A DNA stretch of 64,000 bases from Nymphaea colorata (taxonomy: Eukaryota; Streptophyta; Magnoliopsida; Nymphaeales; Nymphaeaceae), in contig NC_045149.1 in assembly GCF_008831285.2 (NCBI RefSeq), forward strand, positions 20,041,035-20,105,034. Reading direction: 5' to 3'. Below the pieces are notes generated by a model. That model was not told the DNA's origin. It did no database searches and saw only the letters and a program-made list of their open reading frames with translations. Position 1 is the first letter of the stretch; each line of letters begins with the position of its first letter. Positions 1-13,700 of the stretch are shown here, in pieces. The translations under genes were made by a program, and so were the position numbers.

Positions 1-1502
1 TGTCCTTCTCACAGCAAGGCCCTCGTGCAGTCTGTATCATGTCAGCAAATGGTGCCATCTCTAACGTGACTCTTCGTCAACCAGCCACTTCAGGGGGAAC
101 GGTGACCTATGAGGTTTGTGCAAATACAGCAGTGTAGTTGGTTGATTATATTTTCTGGATTGCATAGGAACTAAGTTGATACTATGCAGTCCTTGAGAAA
201 TTTTATATGCAAGCTGTTATATTGTCTTTGTATATATTGCTACTATTCATTGAAATTCATGAATTTGTACAAGAATTAATTGCTTGGAACATTTGAATAC
301 TAATGTGGCCTGAACTGGTCCATGAAGTGATGATTTGAAGGATGGATGTACAATATGCAACTTCTTAATTTATCATGCTTGTTTGTCTCTTGGAAAAGTG
401 AAAAGTTGTCTCGTACAGAATTATGTGGTAGTGTTGGTTTTCTGTGATGGGTCTCTAAATAACCGTCCTTGGATGTTTACCATCAAAATATCTGCCCACT
501 TGACCAGGGGGTTAGACTTAGATCTTAAGTCGAAGTAGGTTAAGAGTATAATGCCCAGTGTTCTTGGATGAGGTGGTTGTTTATTTCCGATACATTCTCA
601 TGTCATTTGCTACAAGCTATTATGCATGGCATTTTTATGCATGATTAGGAGACAAGTGACACAAAAGGATTGGGATGCATTCAGGCAGGAAGAGGATGGG
701 TTACATAGGCATTCATATTGTATACGATTCATCATTTTGTGTTAGTGATGTGTCCTTTTCTTTTGCTCAGTAATGAGATCGTATGCATGACACATAATTC
801 ACTATGCTCATGCAGGGCCGTTTTGAGATCATCTCTTTGTCAGGCTCCTTCTTGCTTACTGAGACTGGGGGTACTCGCAGCAGGACTGGTGGGTTAAGTG
901 TTTCATTGGCAGGACCAGACGGCCGTGTTATGGGTGGTGGAGTGGCTGGCTTGCTAATGGCAGCTACACCAATCCAGGTTCATTCTGTTGCGTCTGAAAC
1001 TACGTTTCAAGCCTTAGTTTGATTTTCTAATTTTATTAGTCTTAGTGGAGCTGTTGATCTTTGTCCAAATGGCTACTTGGTTGATGACTCAAAATATGCT
1101 TGACAGTTGTTCTTTTCATTCCATTTTCGGAAATTGTTAGTTCTCTATCGAAAAGTAATTCTTTTATGCGGCTCTGAAATTTGGAAAATTCACCAGGTAG
1201 TTGTGGCAAGTTTCATTACTGAAGAAAAGAAGCCCCGGCCAAGGCCACAGCCGCTCAACCATGTCCCTTCATCTTCTACACCACAAATGCCTAATGTAGG
1301 CCCACCAGCAGCAGCTAGTCCACCATCAAGAGGGACAATGAGTGAATCATCTGGGGGTAATGGCAGCCCACCTAATCAGAGCATCAGCACAGGTAACAAT
1401 TCGAGCCAACCAGTTCCAGCGGTGCCTTCTTATGCGGCCACAGGTTGGCCAGGATCTCAGGCAGCCAGTGATCACAGGCAGCCGCATGAAGGCAATATGT
1501 GA
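1..1502 (+). CDS. AT-hook motif nuclear-localized (AHL) protein, 3' part only
   Basis: This is the last three coding exons of a DNA-binding AHL protein; the 5' part, including the AT-hook motifs, lies before the window. Exons read as 1-113, 816-977 and 1197-1502, with GT donors at 114 and 978, AG acceptors before 816 and 1197, and the frame kept throughout. The first two exons give most of a PPC/DUF296 domain: AVCIMSANGAISNVTLRQPA, then GRFEIISLSGSFLLTETGG and GPDGRVMGGGVAGLLMAATP. The third exon opens with VVVASFITEEKK, the end of the PPC fold, and continues into a Pro/Ser/Gly/Asn-rich tail ending HEGNM before TGA at 1500-1502. In this family the PPC domain mediates AHL trimerisation and contacts with other nuclear proteins, while AT-hooks bind the minor groove of A+T-rich DNA. 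An intron-split PPC fits the intron-containing AHL clade rather than the intronless one. The exact paralogue cannot be named without the N-terminus. Confidence 0.93.
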
Positions 1503-3307
1503 TGATATGCCAAACAGTAATTCTTCAGACATCAAGAGTTTCTGATTGATCATGATAGATTCTTAGTACATTTTAGAGAGTGGTTCAGGAAGCTGACGGG
1601 GTAGTTTCTGTAGTGCGTGAGATGGATAGGGACTACGGAAGGAACTATTCCATCACCAAACACTGTCATAATTTTTTTCTCTTTTTTTTCCCACTACTTT
1701 AACCCGTTTAACTTTCTACTTGTTGCTCCCTATAATAGTCTAGAGGCATTTTCCTCTTTAGGGTCCTCCTCTTTATTGTAATTTTATGTTTGGATTGTCT
1801 CATTGTATCACTTTATTGAGAGATCAAATTTGTGTGATTTTGATTTCTAGTCAGTTGATTTTTTTCTTTTTTTATTCATTTTTTCTACTGGCACAGCGCT
1901 TAAGAGGAAACCGGTCGAGTTTTCGCCGTTGGTGTAGGGTTCGGAAATGACATTATGAACAGATTTATTGATTATTGGCCATCTTGGCGGGAGAAAATCA
2001 CTGTCAAAATTAAACAAAAAAAGAACTCAACTCATCTCAAGAATATCGTTCAAAAGCGACATCGAACGAAGTCAACAAATCATTTAACAAGATTCTTAAC
2101 AAATTGTATGTCAACTTTTTCCTTGTAGGCTACATATTTTACCTAATATTTTTAACGATGTCCATTTTAAATGTTAATCACGGTAAAAAAGGTAACGAAA
2201 TTTTAATTTCTTGGGTCCCATTTGTGAACAAATAAGATAGATAGATAGTGGCCTATAGTAAGAACTTCTCGGTTTTTATTATCGAGAACAACTCTGGTAG
2301 ATAGATGTGCTTTAGTTGTTTTTCTTAGCACGCAAAGAAATGTTCATTTGGATTATTCGCCCGCTGTTATCATGGAAGGTTAACTTCTTAGAACCGAAAA
2401 AATTACGACTGAAATTTATGGCTTCACGATGTTTTTCTTTTCTGAATGAATAACATGCTCTCTATCACAGATAAACAATGGGGACACTATTGTTCTAATA
2501 TACTTGATCTCAAAATTACACAAGGTCGGATGGGGCAAACGGGGGAAAACATGGCTGGAAAGTGGAAACAGAACAAGGATACGATCTGAAACAGAAGTAC
2601 AGCGAGGGACTCTGAAGAATATTTAGAAGGCTGCGCGGCAGTAGAACACAAGAAACCATAATGTCATCGTCGAGCAACTGGGACCATACAATGAATGATA
2701 CAGCTGTGGGACAATAATAGCTCACATGTTTAATCGACAGAAAATGCCCTTGTGACAAAATTTTCATCTTCAGAGCAGACTTCGGTTGAGAGGGCTTACC
2801 ATGAATGTTTCAGATGGCCGTATGTCTCTGAAGAAAGAAACTTATGACAGCTGAAGTGGATGCCTAAAGAAAGTATCAAATTCCTCTAAAAATAAACGTA
2901 GGATAATGACTTTGCTGAAGATATATCTTTTTACAAACATATGCATCATGGTACAATGATAGCAGGGAATGACTTTCTTATTATTTTGCTTGCTGATTTT
3001 TAATATGGTATTCTTGTCCTCTTAAGGCATGAATCTCCTGGATTTACCTAGGGTTTTTTTCTAGAAGGTCCATGAAGTCATCCCACTCCTGAAGAAGAAG
3101 AAGAAAAAAAAAGGAACACTAATTTACATTTACTCGGGTAACCTTTACAAGTTTAAGCCTCATCAACTTCGTGTCCTCAAGAAACTTCCCATAAGTGATG
3201 CCAGCAAGTTCCTTGTTTTTGTTCACATATAAAGACAAGTTGAACTCGCACTGACACGGTATTCTGTATTTCGCGGTCTACTGCTGCAGCCTCTCAGAGA
3301 AAAATAT
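1503..3307. other. AHL 3' UTR and convergent spacer to the PRA1.H gene
   Basis: The first 300-350 bases after the AHL stop are T-rich and look like 3' UTR, with TTTATTGTAA-type and TTTATT signals near 1770-1860. The rest to 3307 holds no convincing reading frame. Part of 3000-3307 should be the PRA1.H 3' UTR, since that gene ends at 3308 on the other strand. A short GAA-rich run lies at about 3091-3112. I see no recognisable transposon. Confidence 0.5.
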
Positions 3308-5718
3308 TCAGTATTTGTGGCTGCTCTGCGACATTTTTGTGCGTCGTTCTTCCTGCAGAGGTTGCTTCAGCGGTGTTAACTTCCTCAACAAGCTGTGCAG
3401 AATCATAACTGCAGGAGGAAAACCATATAAGCTAAAAGTCGAAGAAGAATGAAGTTAACCAGAAAGGTGTGCACATCACCTGCATAGCCAAGTAGGGCAG
3501 CCCAAAAAAATGCAATCATAACTTTGCAGTACATCAGTATCACAACAGTTGCTGCAAAAGTAGAAGGTTAATGACGGGCTTTATTCTTCAAATTCCAAAA
3601 TTTTAACAAAGAAATGAAAGGAAAAGATAGAGAGAAAACTAAGCATTCAATGAACCCAATCAAAGCCTGTCAAGAAAGTTATCCCCATCTTCCTTATACT
3701 CTGAAAAAAGTACAAGAAGCGTGGAATTGGGACCAAATTACTTCGTCAAATAGTCCAGCTTAAGTAGATATTTTACAATGAGCAGAACAAATAAAAGAAG
3801 GAAACTACATATTTGATAAAATCATACAGAAAATAGAATGCCTATACGAAGCAGCACCTAATACTAGCAGAAGCATTCACTAGTAATATACCACTTGTGC
3901 TCTGTAACCACTTATCCCTTTTTCTTGAGAAAAGGATTGACAAATTTTCTAAAGTACTGTTACATAATATCAATATGGATTAAGCAGATATTCTGTTGAC
4001 AAGCCCAGATATAATTACAAAAGAGGATATTAATCTCTTCAATGTTTTTTTCCATTTCATGTACTCGATTTAAGTAACCATCAGATGTGATGGTGAGAAT
4101 ATTGGTTAACAACAAAATGGTGTTACCTGCACATAAAAATTACTGCTACAAGTACTTCTATAATGATGAGAACTACCCCCACCCACAGATTCTAATACGA
4201 TCTACTCATTCTCATTGGATTTAACCCCTAGAGCATTGCATCGAGTGAGCCAGAAAAGAAAAGAAGAAGAAGAGAGGAATTAACATGGGTTGTCAACAAC
4301 AAAACAGTCAATTTGAAGAAAAACACAGGTCTCTTATATGCATGTGCATGTGTGTCTTCTGCGTCAATGTTCAGTAGAGAAAAGCCAACTTACCAGACTG
4401 TGCAATAATAATAATAACCTGCTGAAGGCTTGGAAAACTGTCCAGTCTCCATCTGGTGCTACATAGTCTGAATAAGTCCCAGAGAGCTAAAGTTGATAAA
4501 ACACCCAAAACAGCAAGAGGATTCTTATACCTGCCAACAGATCAAGACTAAGCCCCATGAACCACTTAGGAACAAGAAAACCAAATGACAAGTAACACAT
4601 ACACATAGAGGAGTATGTTTTAAGAAGCAAGTTCTCGTTATCACGTCCAACTCTGTAAATGCAGTTAATTTAGCTAGTAACCAATACTTACCCTAAGGGA
4701 AGGACACGCACCCACATGCACACAAAATTCGTGGATAAGTCATAGGTGGCACTTCTGACAAAAAGACGCAAGGAACTCATTTAACAGATTAACTGCATCT
4801 CTACGAGCTAGACATTACATTTTCTATCCCTATTTTGCAATCACATCCACAACAGAGTCGACATCTGACCACTAAATGACTGGGAGCTACCTTCACATGG
4901 TTGTAGCAAAAAACAACCCAGATCAAGCTAATAATCAGGTGTCTAGAACACTGTATTCAACTTTTCTGTGTCAAAGCGTATCATGCTTTAACATATTCCA
5001 AACTAAAACCCCACGACATGAAAAGAGCGCCAATTTTCAGTATTATCCTGCTGAAACTAGCTGGAATAACTGGTTCGGCAAAACCAACTCACGCCATAGC
5101 TACTTCAGTTTGGCTTTCAGAAAAGCTACCAACGAACACCCAAGCTAATAATTGGACCAAGGTTCTATCAAATTTGAGAAATATGATAACATGATACTAT
5201 TCCAAAGTCATTCACACATATATAATATGAAAAGTTACATCCCGCTAACCAAATCATCAATCGTAAGATAAGCCCTCTGGTTCCACCTGACACCAAGCAG
5301 CTCAAAGAAGCAAGAAAAGAAACACACAGGATGAAGCATCTTACATGGCGCAACCAAGGATGATGACGTAAATATAGATATAATTTCGGATATATCTCTT
5401 CACATTCTCCTGAACTCTCAATCTGGCCTGGGAGGAGCTGGAGGGCAGTGAGTACGTCTGCGAAGGGCCGGTTCCAGAGTCGAAAAATTCGGCGGTCCAG
5501 GGCACGGCCGGCCTGGTGAGGTCGTCGGCGGTGACCTTGGAAAAAGGATTGATAGTCAGGAGGGAGAGCACTGAGGAGAAGGAGAAGCCATCCTTCTGGT
5601 CCATCGGGGGGTGGGCGTTTCGACAGTCAAGGGTCTCGAGATAACCACTCTCACGAAGCCATGATTCGAATGCGGGAGGAGGAACGCTGAGAGAAAGGGG
5701 GTTCGCAGAGAACGCCAT
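3308..5718 (-). CDS. PRA1H: PRA1 family protein H-like (prenylated Rab acceptor)
   Basis: A membrane protein of the PRA1/YIP3 family, thought to act on prenylated Rab GTPases in ER-Golgi-endosome traffic. Coding exons on the minus strand are 5718-5345, 4530-4394, 3551-3480 and 3408-3308; their lengths (374, 137, 72 and 101 nt) sum to 684 nt, giving 227 aa plus TGA. All introns are GT-AG. The N-terminus (MAFSANPLSLSVPPPAFESW, then LRESGYLE) and the RLRVQENVKRYIRNY block match the PRA1.H subgroup, which has a longer N-terminal region than other plant PRA1 proteins. Hydrophobic stretches then follow: the end of exon 1 with YKNPLAVLGVLSTLALW, and exons 2-4 with VIIIIAQSGATVVILMYCKV and AFFWAALLGYAVMILHSLLR. 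The protein ends in a short charged tail (ERRTKMSQSSHKY). A 5'-UTR intron of about 5737-6123 is plausible (donor after ACCG, acceptor GTAG before AAAGAAAG). The gene is divergent from the CHY1-like gene. Confidence 0.93.
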
Positions 5719-7775
5719 CTCCGTCGCTCTTTCTTTCTACGAAATGATCAGAGAATGCACCAAAGGTAAATAAGATGCAAAAACCGATGATTGGAAAGCC
5801 GACAGAGATCAATCATAAGGATTGAGGATTGGCAAGAAAAGGGTAGCTGGCAATCCCATCATTCTCCAAAGATCAGCCACTGTAGCAAGAAAAGACAAAC
5901 CTAAGATTCTTTTCCGGAGAGAACGGCAGGAAAGGGGTCCCCTAAGGCCATTTTCCGGCAAAGAGAGAAACCCGTACGAGCTAATTAGGCCAAAATAGGA
6001 CTAGTTCGTCCTGCCCCTTCTCAGACAGCAAATGGAAAAGGAGCCAGCAAATCCCTCCCGATGGAGAACCGCAAATAAGGACCACGAGAGTGCGAACGAG
6101 AGAGAGAGAGAGAGAGAGAATACCGGTTAGATTCAGGACGATGCAGAAGGAGGACAAACGACGCCGGAGCAAAGCAACTCAGCGGAAGCTCCGATGTCGG
6201 CTCTCTTATCGCATCTCAGTTGGATACCCAACTCAGATTCAAATTAAATTTAAATCCAATTAACACTTGAACATTGGAGCAGAGTGGCATGCATTGCACC
6301 GAGGCATAACGTAGACGGTCGGGTTGGCGAGTCGGTAAAGTTCAGTCATCGGTTTGAATCTCGTGAACGTCACTCTTATACCACCAAAAGATGGGTATAT
6401 AATAGTTCAATTGATGAATGTATCACTCTTCAAGTAAGTTCTGAAATATATCTCACTCTTTGCTTCTAGATTTGCAAAATGCTTACTAAGTTGTCCTTCT
6501 TTATTACTTTGTTAGAAAAACAGTAGTTTTCTTACTCTTAATACAATAAACATGAAAAGGATGAAGATCAAATTAATTATTTTAACAGGAACTTATTATC
6601 TAGATAGCTATTTTCCTTGCATGCCCATTCTGATGGTAATTTTCATGAAATTCTTGACAGCCGCCTTTTGTGCATGTAACCAACAAAAATGTGATACAAG
6701 GTTGATCGATTGCCATATATTGCCTGCAGCTCCTTTTTTATTAAATTTTAATCGGTTGTTTCTGTTACTCGTTGAAGATTCTTCTTCGCCGACACTTTTT
6801 TTCTTCAATATGCTAATTATTTTAGTTATGCTCGTAAATGGTATGCTAAGCTTTAGAAAAGGGGTGTCGAATCTTTAAGATTCTAGAGAACTGATCATGA
6901 GAACTAAAAAATCATAAGCAGGTTGAGCTAAGCCTATTCAGATCAATTTCAAACTAAACGAACTTCCTGGTTGTTCCAATTGAAGACTACCATTTCAATA
7001 TGTAAGACTTCAAATATTTTGTTCATTTCTTAAAAATCATGTCATGTAATTCCTCTTTAAAGTATGTCTTGTGGATTGTTTGCTCTCTGAAAATGTTGAA
7101 TAAAGAGGATATGCTACATCACTTAACAAAACTTTTACCATCTTAAAAGCTGTTGCTCCTCTTATTCATCATATTCCTACCAAACTTAGGTATTCTGAGC
7201 TAAGTTCGAAGAAATTTTATCTCCACGACGTTATTATATTGGCTTAGCTTGGTCATTGTGAAACTCACGGAAAATTACATCATTTATAAATAATTTTTTT
7301 TACTCGTCCTAAGAGCTATGCTCACTTTAGCTTCCGAAAGAGTTCATGTGAGTATGTGAATGGAACAGCAATTAATAGTTAACCTGTGTTTGCTTTGAGG
7401 TGTGTAGTTGAAATGAACGTAATAGATGAAATGCTCCTCGTGTTGTTCATTTGAACCAACTGCTAGCCCGAACTAACCACGCCAAACATCTTGGAGCCAG
7501 AATTTAGGAGTCATTAGAAACATGGGTCTGACGTTTGAAGCATCGGTCCACGACGACGTCGACGAGCATCGATCTGTGGTGGTTGGGACGGCCGATCGCC
7601 ATTTTTACTGCCTTGCCCATCAGCGGAGCCCATGCGGCCCGAAGGCAAATCCTGTTACGTCTCCTGACGAGGAAATCCCCCTGAAAAGTAGGAGCGGGAT
7701 AATTGGAAGAAGCCACAAGGAGATTCGGAACTCTTCTTTGCTCCTGCCTTCTAGTCCGATCACCGTGTGCCATCA
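5719..7775. promoter_or_regulatory. Shared upstream region between divergent PRA1.H and CHY1-like genes
   Basis: About 2 kb separates the PRA1.H start codon (5718, minus) from the CHY1-like start codon (7776, plus). The left part holds the inferred PRA1.H 5' UTR and its intron, with a short (GA)n run at about 6101-6118. The right 250-300 bases are GC-richer than their surroundings and probably hold the CHY1 5' UTR. Open frames on both strands at 7504-7818 look like shadows of that GC-richer stretch. I cannot place a transcription start or TATA box with confidence. A SINE-like stretch near 6300-6400 is listed separately. Confidence 0.45.
6310..6400 (+). mobile_element. Possible tRNA-derived SINE head (Pol III A and B box-like)
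   Basis: The stretch around 6323-6335 (GTTGGCGAGTCGGTAAAG) resembles a Pol III A box, and 6351-6361 (GGTTTGAATCT) is close to the B-box consensus GGTTCGANTCC. Downstream runs a non-tRNA body with CGTGAACGTCACTC. No cloverleaf folds, so it is not a functional tRNA. A SINE head is an inference; neither the poly-A/T tail nor a target duplication could be fixed. Confidence 0.3.
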
Positions 7776-10700
7776 ATGGCAACCAAGAAGTGGATGGACT
7801 CTGAGAACGAACAGGTAGTCCATTTCAGGTTCGGCCTTTCTTTCTTTTGCCTCCATATTCCTTCATTTTTTGTTTCCCGTGGACAGGTATTGGTTGAACA
7901 ACATAACTGTGCGAGGACAATTGTCCTGAACAGACCGCGCCAATTGAACGCCCTCTCCTTCAAGATGGTAACCCGCTTCGTTTCCTCCTCCTTTTCTTGT
8001 TTTTTTTTTTCTTTCTTGGTTTTCCTCGATTGCGTGGCGTTCGTCGGGAATCATGGCGGTCGATGTCTGGTTCAATTAATTCATTGAGTGCCAAACTTTT
8101 CTTTTTTTAGTTTTGAGCCTGTGAGCCTAAAGTCGTACTGATCGCTAAAACTTGCAAGGAAAGAAGCGTGTATAACGATCTCTCTGTCATCGAAGTATCG
8201 TTCAATTTTGTCAGTGGTGGCATTAGACGACGCGTTCCTGTGGTTGCAGTTACGTGTGCAACGATAGTTCGTAGTTGACACAGTGCATTTGGCTAATTTT
8301 CAACTGCAACCGTTTTTTATGATTCCAGTGCTTGAAAATTGAAGCTTGAATACACGACACTTGTTTCTTAGCTTTCCCCGACTGCAAGTGAGTAGTATGC
8401 ATGTTGTTAGAAACCTTGCTGAATTGTCAATGCCACCCCATTGATTGTTTAATGGTCGGCTAACGAGGGTCCTCCTGCTCCAGTTTAAGTTACACAATGT
8501 AATTGTTTGACATGAGCTGTTCTCTTTTATTTATTCAGAAAAATTAAATTTACGTTCTCTGGCACAGATCACTCAAGGGTAAGGTTGCGGCTTCACTATT
8601 TTGTCCATTTATGAATTTTCAAATAGAAGAAAGCTTTGTTTGGCATATAAGGGCTGCTAGAATCCCTCTTATAAACAAACTTTACATGAGGGGAAATACT
8701 TGTCGCTTGCTCACGCTTCACAGAGAATTGAACTCTTCAGTCCTCAAGATTGGTTTGTTTCAGGTTTCTCGTCTTCTTCAGTTATTTCTTGAGTTCGAGG
8801 AAGATTCTAAGGCCAAGTTGCTGATTATGAAGGTATCGTAACATTAGTGGTCCTTAAATAACAAAGGATGAACTTGATTTATAGCATTCACTAAGCTAGG
8901 AAAGTTGAGTATGCCTTTGAACTGGAAGCATCTTATGTTCCTTTTATCATCTAGGGGTACTATTGGGATTGTTGAAATGTGAAAAATGTAGAGGTTTTCT
9001 ACCCTGATACATTCCAAGACATAGCCTTCTGGTTGAACTCTTGGTTGTTAGTTCACATATTTGAGATTTTTTTTTGGGTGTTTATTCTCTTTCAAAAGGC
9101 AATGTTTTTCTTGTTAACCTGTGCTGAAGCAGACCTAGTGGAGCCTCTTACAGGGAAAAGGAAGAGCTTTTTCTGCTGGTGGTGATGTTTCTGCTGCTGC
9201 TCATCTTGCAACTGAAGGTAATCATTTTCGCCTTCTTCATTTATTTTCTTTTCCTTTCCGTCCCTTTACCACCTTCTTCTTCCACTTCTGCTGATGCTGA
9301 TCTGCATTTTCCTTGTACGATAGGGAGTATCACCAGCCTCTTGTTTTTGTTTGTAGGACGCAAACAATTGCCATGATTTTTTGTTACTGTTATTACTGAT
9401 CAGCCTTGCCTAACTAATACTCGGTTGTCAGGTCACTGGAGTTTTGCTGCTAAATTTTTCCAAGTTGAGTACACACTAAATTATGTCATGGCGACATATA
9501 GTAAACCTCAGGTTATTTATTTCTTGTCACATATTGTGCTTCCAAGCTTTCAGACATGTTTTTTTTGGTTTTCTAATTACTTTTCTCCTGTTACTATCAT
9601 CATTAACATCACTCATGCAATGTTTTGAAGGTTTCACTTCTTGATGGGATTGTCATGGGAGGCGGTGCTGGCGCGTCTATGCATGGGAGATTTCGAGTTG
9701 TCACAGAGAATACAGTCAGTACTTTTTCTCTTTCTAAAAATGCATTTTAGGTTATTTATGCACCACTGTTCACAGTTTTTAAATTCATAAATTTGATGTT
9801 TGTCGGAATTGCCATTCTAGATTAGCTTTAATGTTGAAAAACATGGTATGCTTGCTGCCATTTTAGTTTCCTTACACTCCTTTATCCCCAGTTTTTCCAT
9901 GTTTTTGTCAGGCAGATTTTTTCCCAAATCCTGTACCCGAAGAACCAAATTCCCTTTTTTCTCTATTAATCAGATTCTCTTGCACTATATTGACCCACTA
10001 GGATTTCTTTTTCGTGTTAATCTTTTAAGTTGTTCACAATTTCCCCTTTTTCAGCTTTGGTTTGGGAAGTCTATGAAGAATGTCCTTGGTTCCCTACTTT
10101 TGAGTCAGAAGCTTTTGTACCATTAGAAGTTTCCTCTAATAATTCTTGGTTACATATAACTGATTTATGGAAGTCCACAAAAATTATAGGGTGTTGCTTG
10201 CATTTCTTATGGTGTTTTACATCCAGAAGGTCTCGTGACCTTCAGCATAAGGTGAATTCATCTCACTTTAGAAATAGAAAACCTGCAAGTGAAGATATGG
10301 ACTCAGAAGTATACCAAGTGGATTATTAGTCCAATTATTTCGCAGGTCTTCTTGTTGAAATCCTGCCAGTGGCAATTCTGATCTTCCTAAGAAAGGGAGA
10401 GAAAAAAGTTGCAGTATGAAGATAAGCACAATTGACTAATCTCATCCTCTTATGCATGCCCACAAGGTTGTTCTAGCAACAGTTAACTTTGTTTCACAAG
10501 TCTACTGTCCAAATCTTCAATATAAACCCACTAAAAAAGGACTGGTTACATATTTGTAGTTCAAGATCTTAAAGGATCCATTTAGAAAATTTGACTTCCT
10601 ATGTGCTTACATTCCTTCAACTTACTAGATAGGCCTTTCGGCAGCCTGCTCTACTATCAAAAATTAACTTTGTGCTGCCTTCTAGTCTGCCAAAGCTTAG

Positions 10701-13700
10701 CATACAATCAATTACTTTGCAGGTGTTTGCAATGCCAGAAACAGCACTTGGTCTGTTCCCAGATGTAGGTGCATCTCATTTTTTGTCCAGGCTACCTGGC
10801 TTTTTTGGTACTTTCCTGAACCTGAACAATTTGATCCCTGACTTTGACATTTTCTGTGATTTTGGATATTGGAACAACAATACTATACATGCCGGTTTTC
10901 ATGCATGAGAGTTTCTGTTGCTTTATGGTCACATAGGTTTGTCACATGGGCTATGTCTCATGCATGTGCAGTACTTCCGAGTTCTGCCGTTGGTAATGAT
11001 TTCTTTTTCCTTTTCTCCTTTGGAGGTCATCCTTTTCAATTGCCACACTGATATGCAAATACATCCAGTGTACATGCTCATAAATAAGTGAGCATGTGGA
11101 AAATATCTTGCCATATTGCCAGAGTTGCCAGATGCTTTTTTTTTTTCAATGTCATTCCTCAGAAATTGAGTCTATGTGTTCTACTTTTGCTACCTCTTTT
11201 CAGGGGAATATGTTGGTCTGACAGGTGTAAGGCTTAGTGGTGCTGACCTTCTTGCATGTGGGCTTGCAACGCATTTTGTTCCTTCTATGGTATTCTTTTC
11301 CTTCATGTAGCCACTTCGAGAATTTCATCTGGTTGTCTTTTTGTTTATCCATGAAAGGTGCTTGCCTGGCTCTGGTAGCTTGTATGCTTATTACTACTTT
11401 TTCATTGAATAGAACTATTTCTTTCTGTTCAATCACAATAGACTTTTTGTGCCATCTGTGAGTTGTAATATGCTTCCTCTCCATTTTGTGCTTTGAGAAC
11501 CAAGAATTTCCATCATAGATTTTGTCTTGGCAATTGCAGAAAATTCCTCTGCTGGAAGAGGCACTTCATGTGGCAGATACATCTGATCCACTTGTCGTCA
11601 ATGCAATCATTCTCAAGCTTTCAGAAAGAATTCCTCTGAAAGACAGTAGCCCCTATCACAGGTTTGGTCCTGAGTATGCATGATAAATTCTTTCACTTGA
11701 TTACCACCTTTCTTGAACCCATCCCACCATTTCTCTAAATTTTACCTGTGTATAATTTGATATGTACGTGAGGAAACAAGATATTGGTTTGGACATCTGA
11801 ACATGGAAACTGAGGTAGTATGTTGACCGTGGTCCTGTTTCCATGTCTCCAGTGTACCTCTTTCCTGCCCAGAGGGAAATTTTGTCCATTGAATGAAGGT
11901 TATGGCAACCTTATGGCAAGGGATGTGCACCCTGAGAGTAATGCTCACAGTGTCCAAGCCCAACCCTGCAAGTATTCATTTTTCATGTTTATGAGGCTTT
12001 CCTTGACAGTGTGTGCACCAGTCTTTTCTACCATTTATTTTTTGGTGATGTACTACTATCTTGGGTGCCAGTTCTTGTTTATGTCATGCAAAGAGGTTAA
12101 AACTTATACAGCACATGCTGTGGTTCTCATGATTAGGTAAATACTACCATGAAATTTATTGTGGTCATCGGAAAAGATTGATCTAAAAGTAATTGGTTTG
12201 GCTCCAAAAGCAGAAATTGTGATTTTTCCTTAATGTTTGGAACAATTATTCTGTTTAAAGAGCATATGTTATTCCATGTGTTTCTTATGTGCTTGATGGA
12301 GTTCATGCTGCGAATGGATTTGGATGGCTGCAGAAGTTTAATTGTCAAATGGATATGGTCAGTGTTTGTGCATCCACTTAACCAGATCATTCTGAGTCTC
12401 TGACTGCTCCCTTGCTGCAGATCAGACAAATGTTCATTGTCTGTGGTATTCATATAGGCCTTTTTGTCTGTTTGTGCTCTTTGTCTATGCTGTATACACT
12501 TTTTTTGAAATGATAGGGTCTATTGTTGTCAGTGTTTATGATGCTTTTCACAATGAGAAGGAATCTACTGTTACTTTAACAGTCTGGATGATCACAAATC
12601 ATGTAATTTGATGAACATAGGAACGTTATTCATGTTTGTCTGTTTGCTTGATCAAATCATGCCTTAGAATTCCCATGTTTCTGAGGTAGTTTTATGTGGC
12701 TACAGACTCGACATCATTAATAAGTGCTTTTCCAAAAGATCAGTGGAAGAAATTATGTCTGCCCTTGTAAGTGCTTGGCTTCATTAGTTTATTGGTCATA
12801 CTCATTTACTTTTTTTTCTCTTAGTTTCTTACCTGCAGCTCTGTTTCTTAAACATTTATTATCATTATTCTAGGAGGAGGAGACTTTAAAGGGAGTAAAT
12901 GAGTGGCTTTCTGTAACAATCGAGTCTCTAAAGAAAGCATCACCCTTGAGCCTTAAACTTTGCTTAAGATTGGTATGTGTGTCCCCTTTCGTTGTTGTCT
13001 TTGGATTTTTTAGCAGATTACTGTTCTATTAATATCTGTTTGCTTATCAGTCCTAAAATAGAAGTAGGGAAAGAATATATGAATTTCTAATTTTGCATGT
13101 CTATGAACCAACATGCTTCATTTGAAAATGTTCTGCTACTTGGTTCTATATTCATCTGTTAGACAAGATTATACATGCAGGATTGCAAAAGTCAATTGTG
13201 ATCCTCTGGGGCTTTTTCTTTTCATCTCAGAAGAATGTTTCACCTAACTTCACTACCTTATAATGGCAAAACACCTAGTTCTTTCTATTGACGTGATGTT
13301 TCCATCCTGTGAAATGTAAATTCTGTTTTCCTGTGTTTAAACAATTGTGTCACCATATTTGAGATTATAAGATAAATTTCTAAATAGTTTTATGATTTGT
13401 CTATTCAAAATTTCCTGGGAAAATAGTATCTTAAACATGTCCCTTATGTTTGCATAAGTTTGTTTGAGGAAGAGGAGATTTCTATGCATGAATCTCAGAC
13501 TAATAAACAATCCATGAATTGCCATTTATGACTTGTCCAATTGAGGTAGTGCTGTGCAAAGGCCACTTCGCTGTTGCAATTTATATGTATATTGGCTGCT
13601 TTCTTATGTCTGACAGAAATTTAGATTATGTAAGTTTTTGTGGGCTTAGTGCTTTGGCTTAGGATTAAAAAAATCTGTGTTTTGAGCTCAAGCTTCATAG

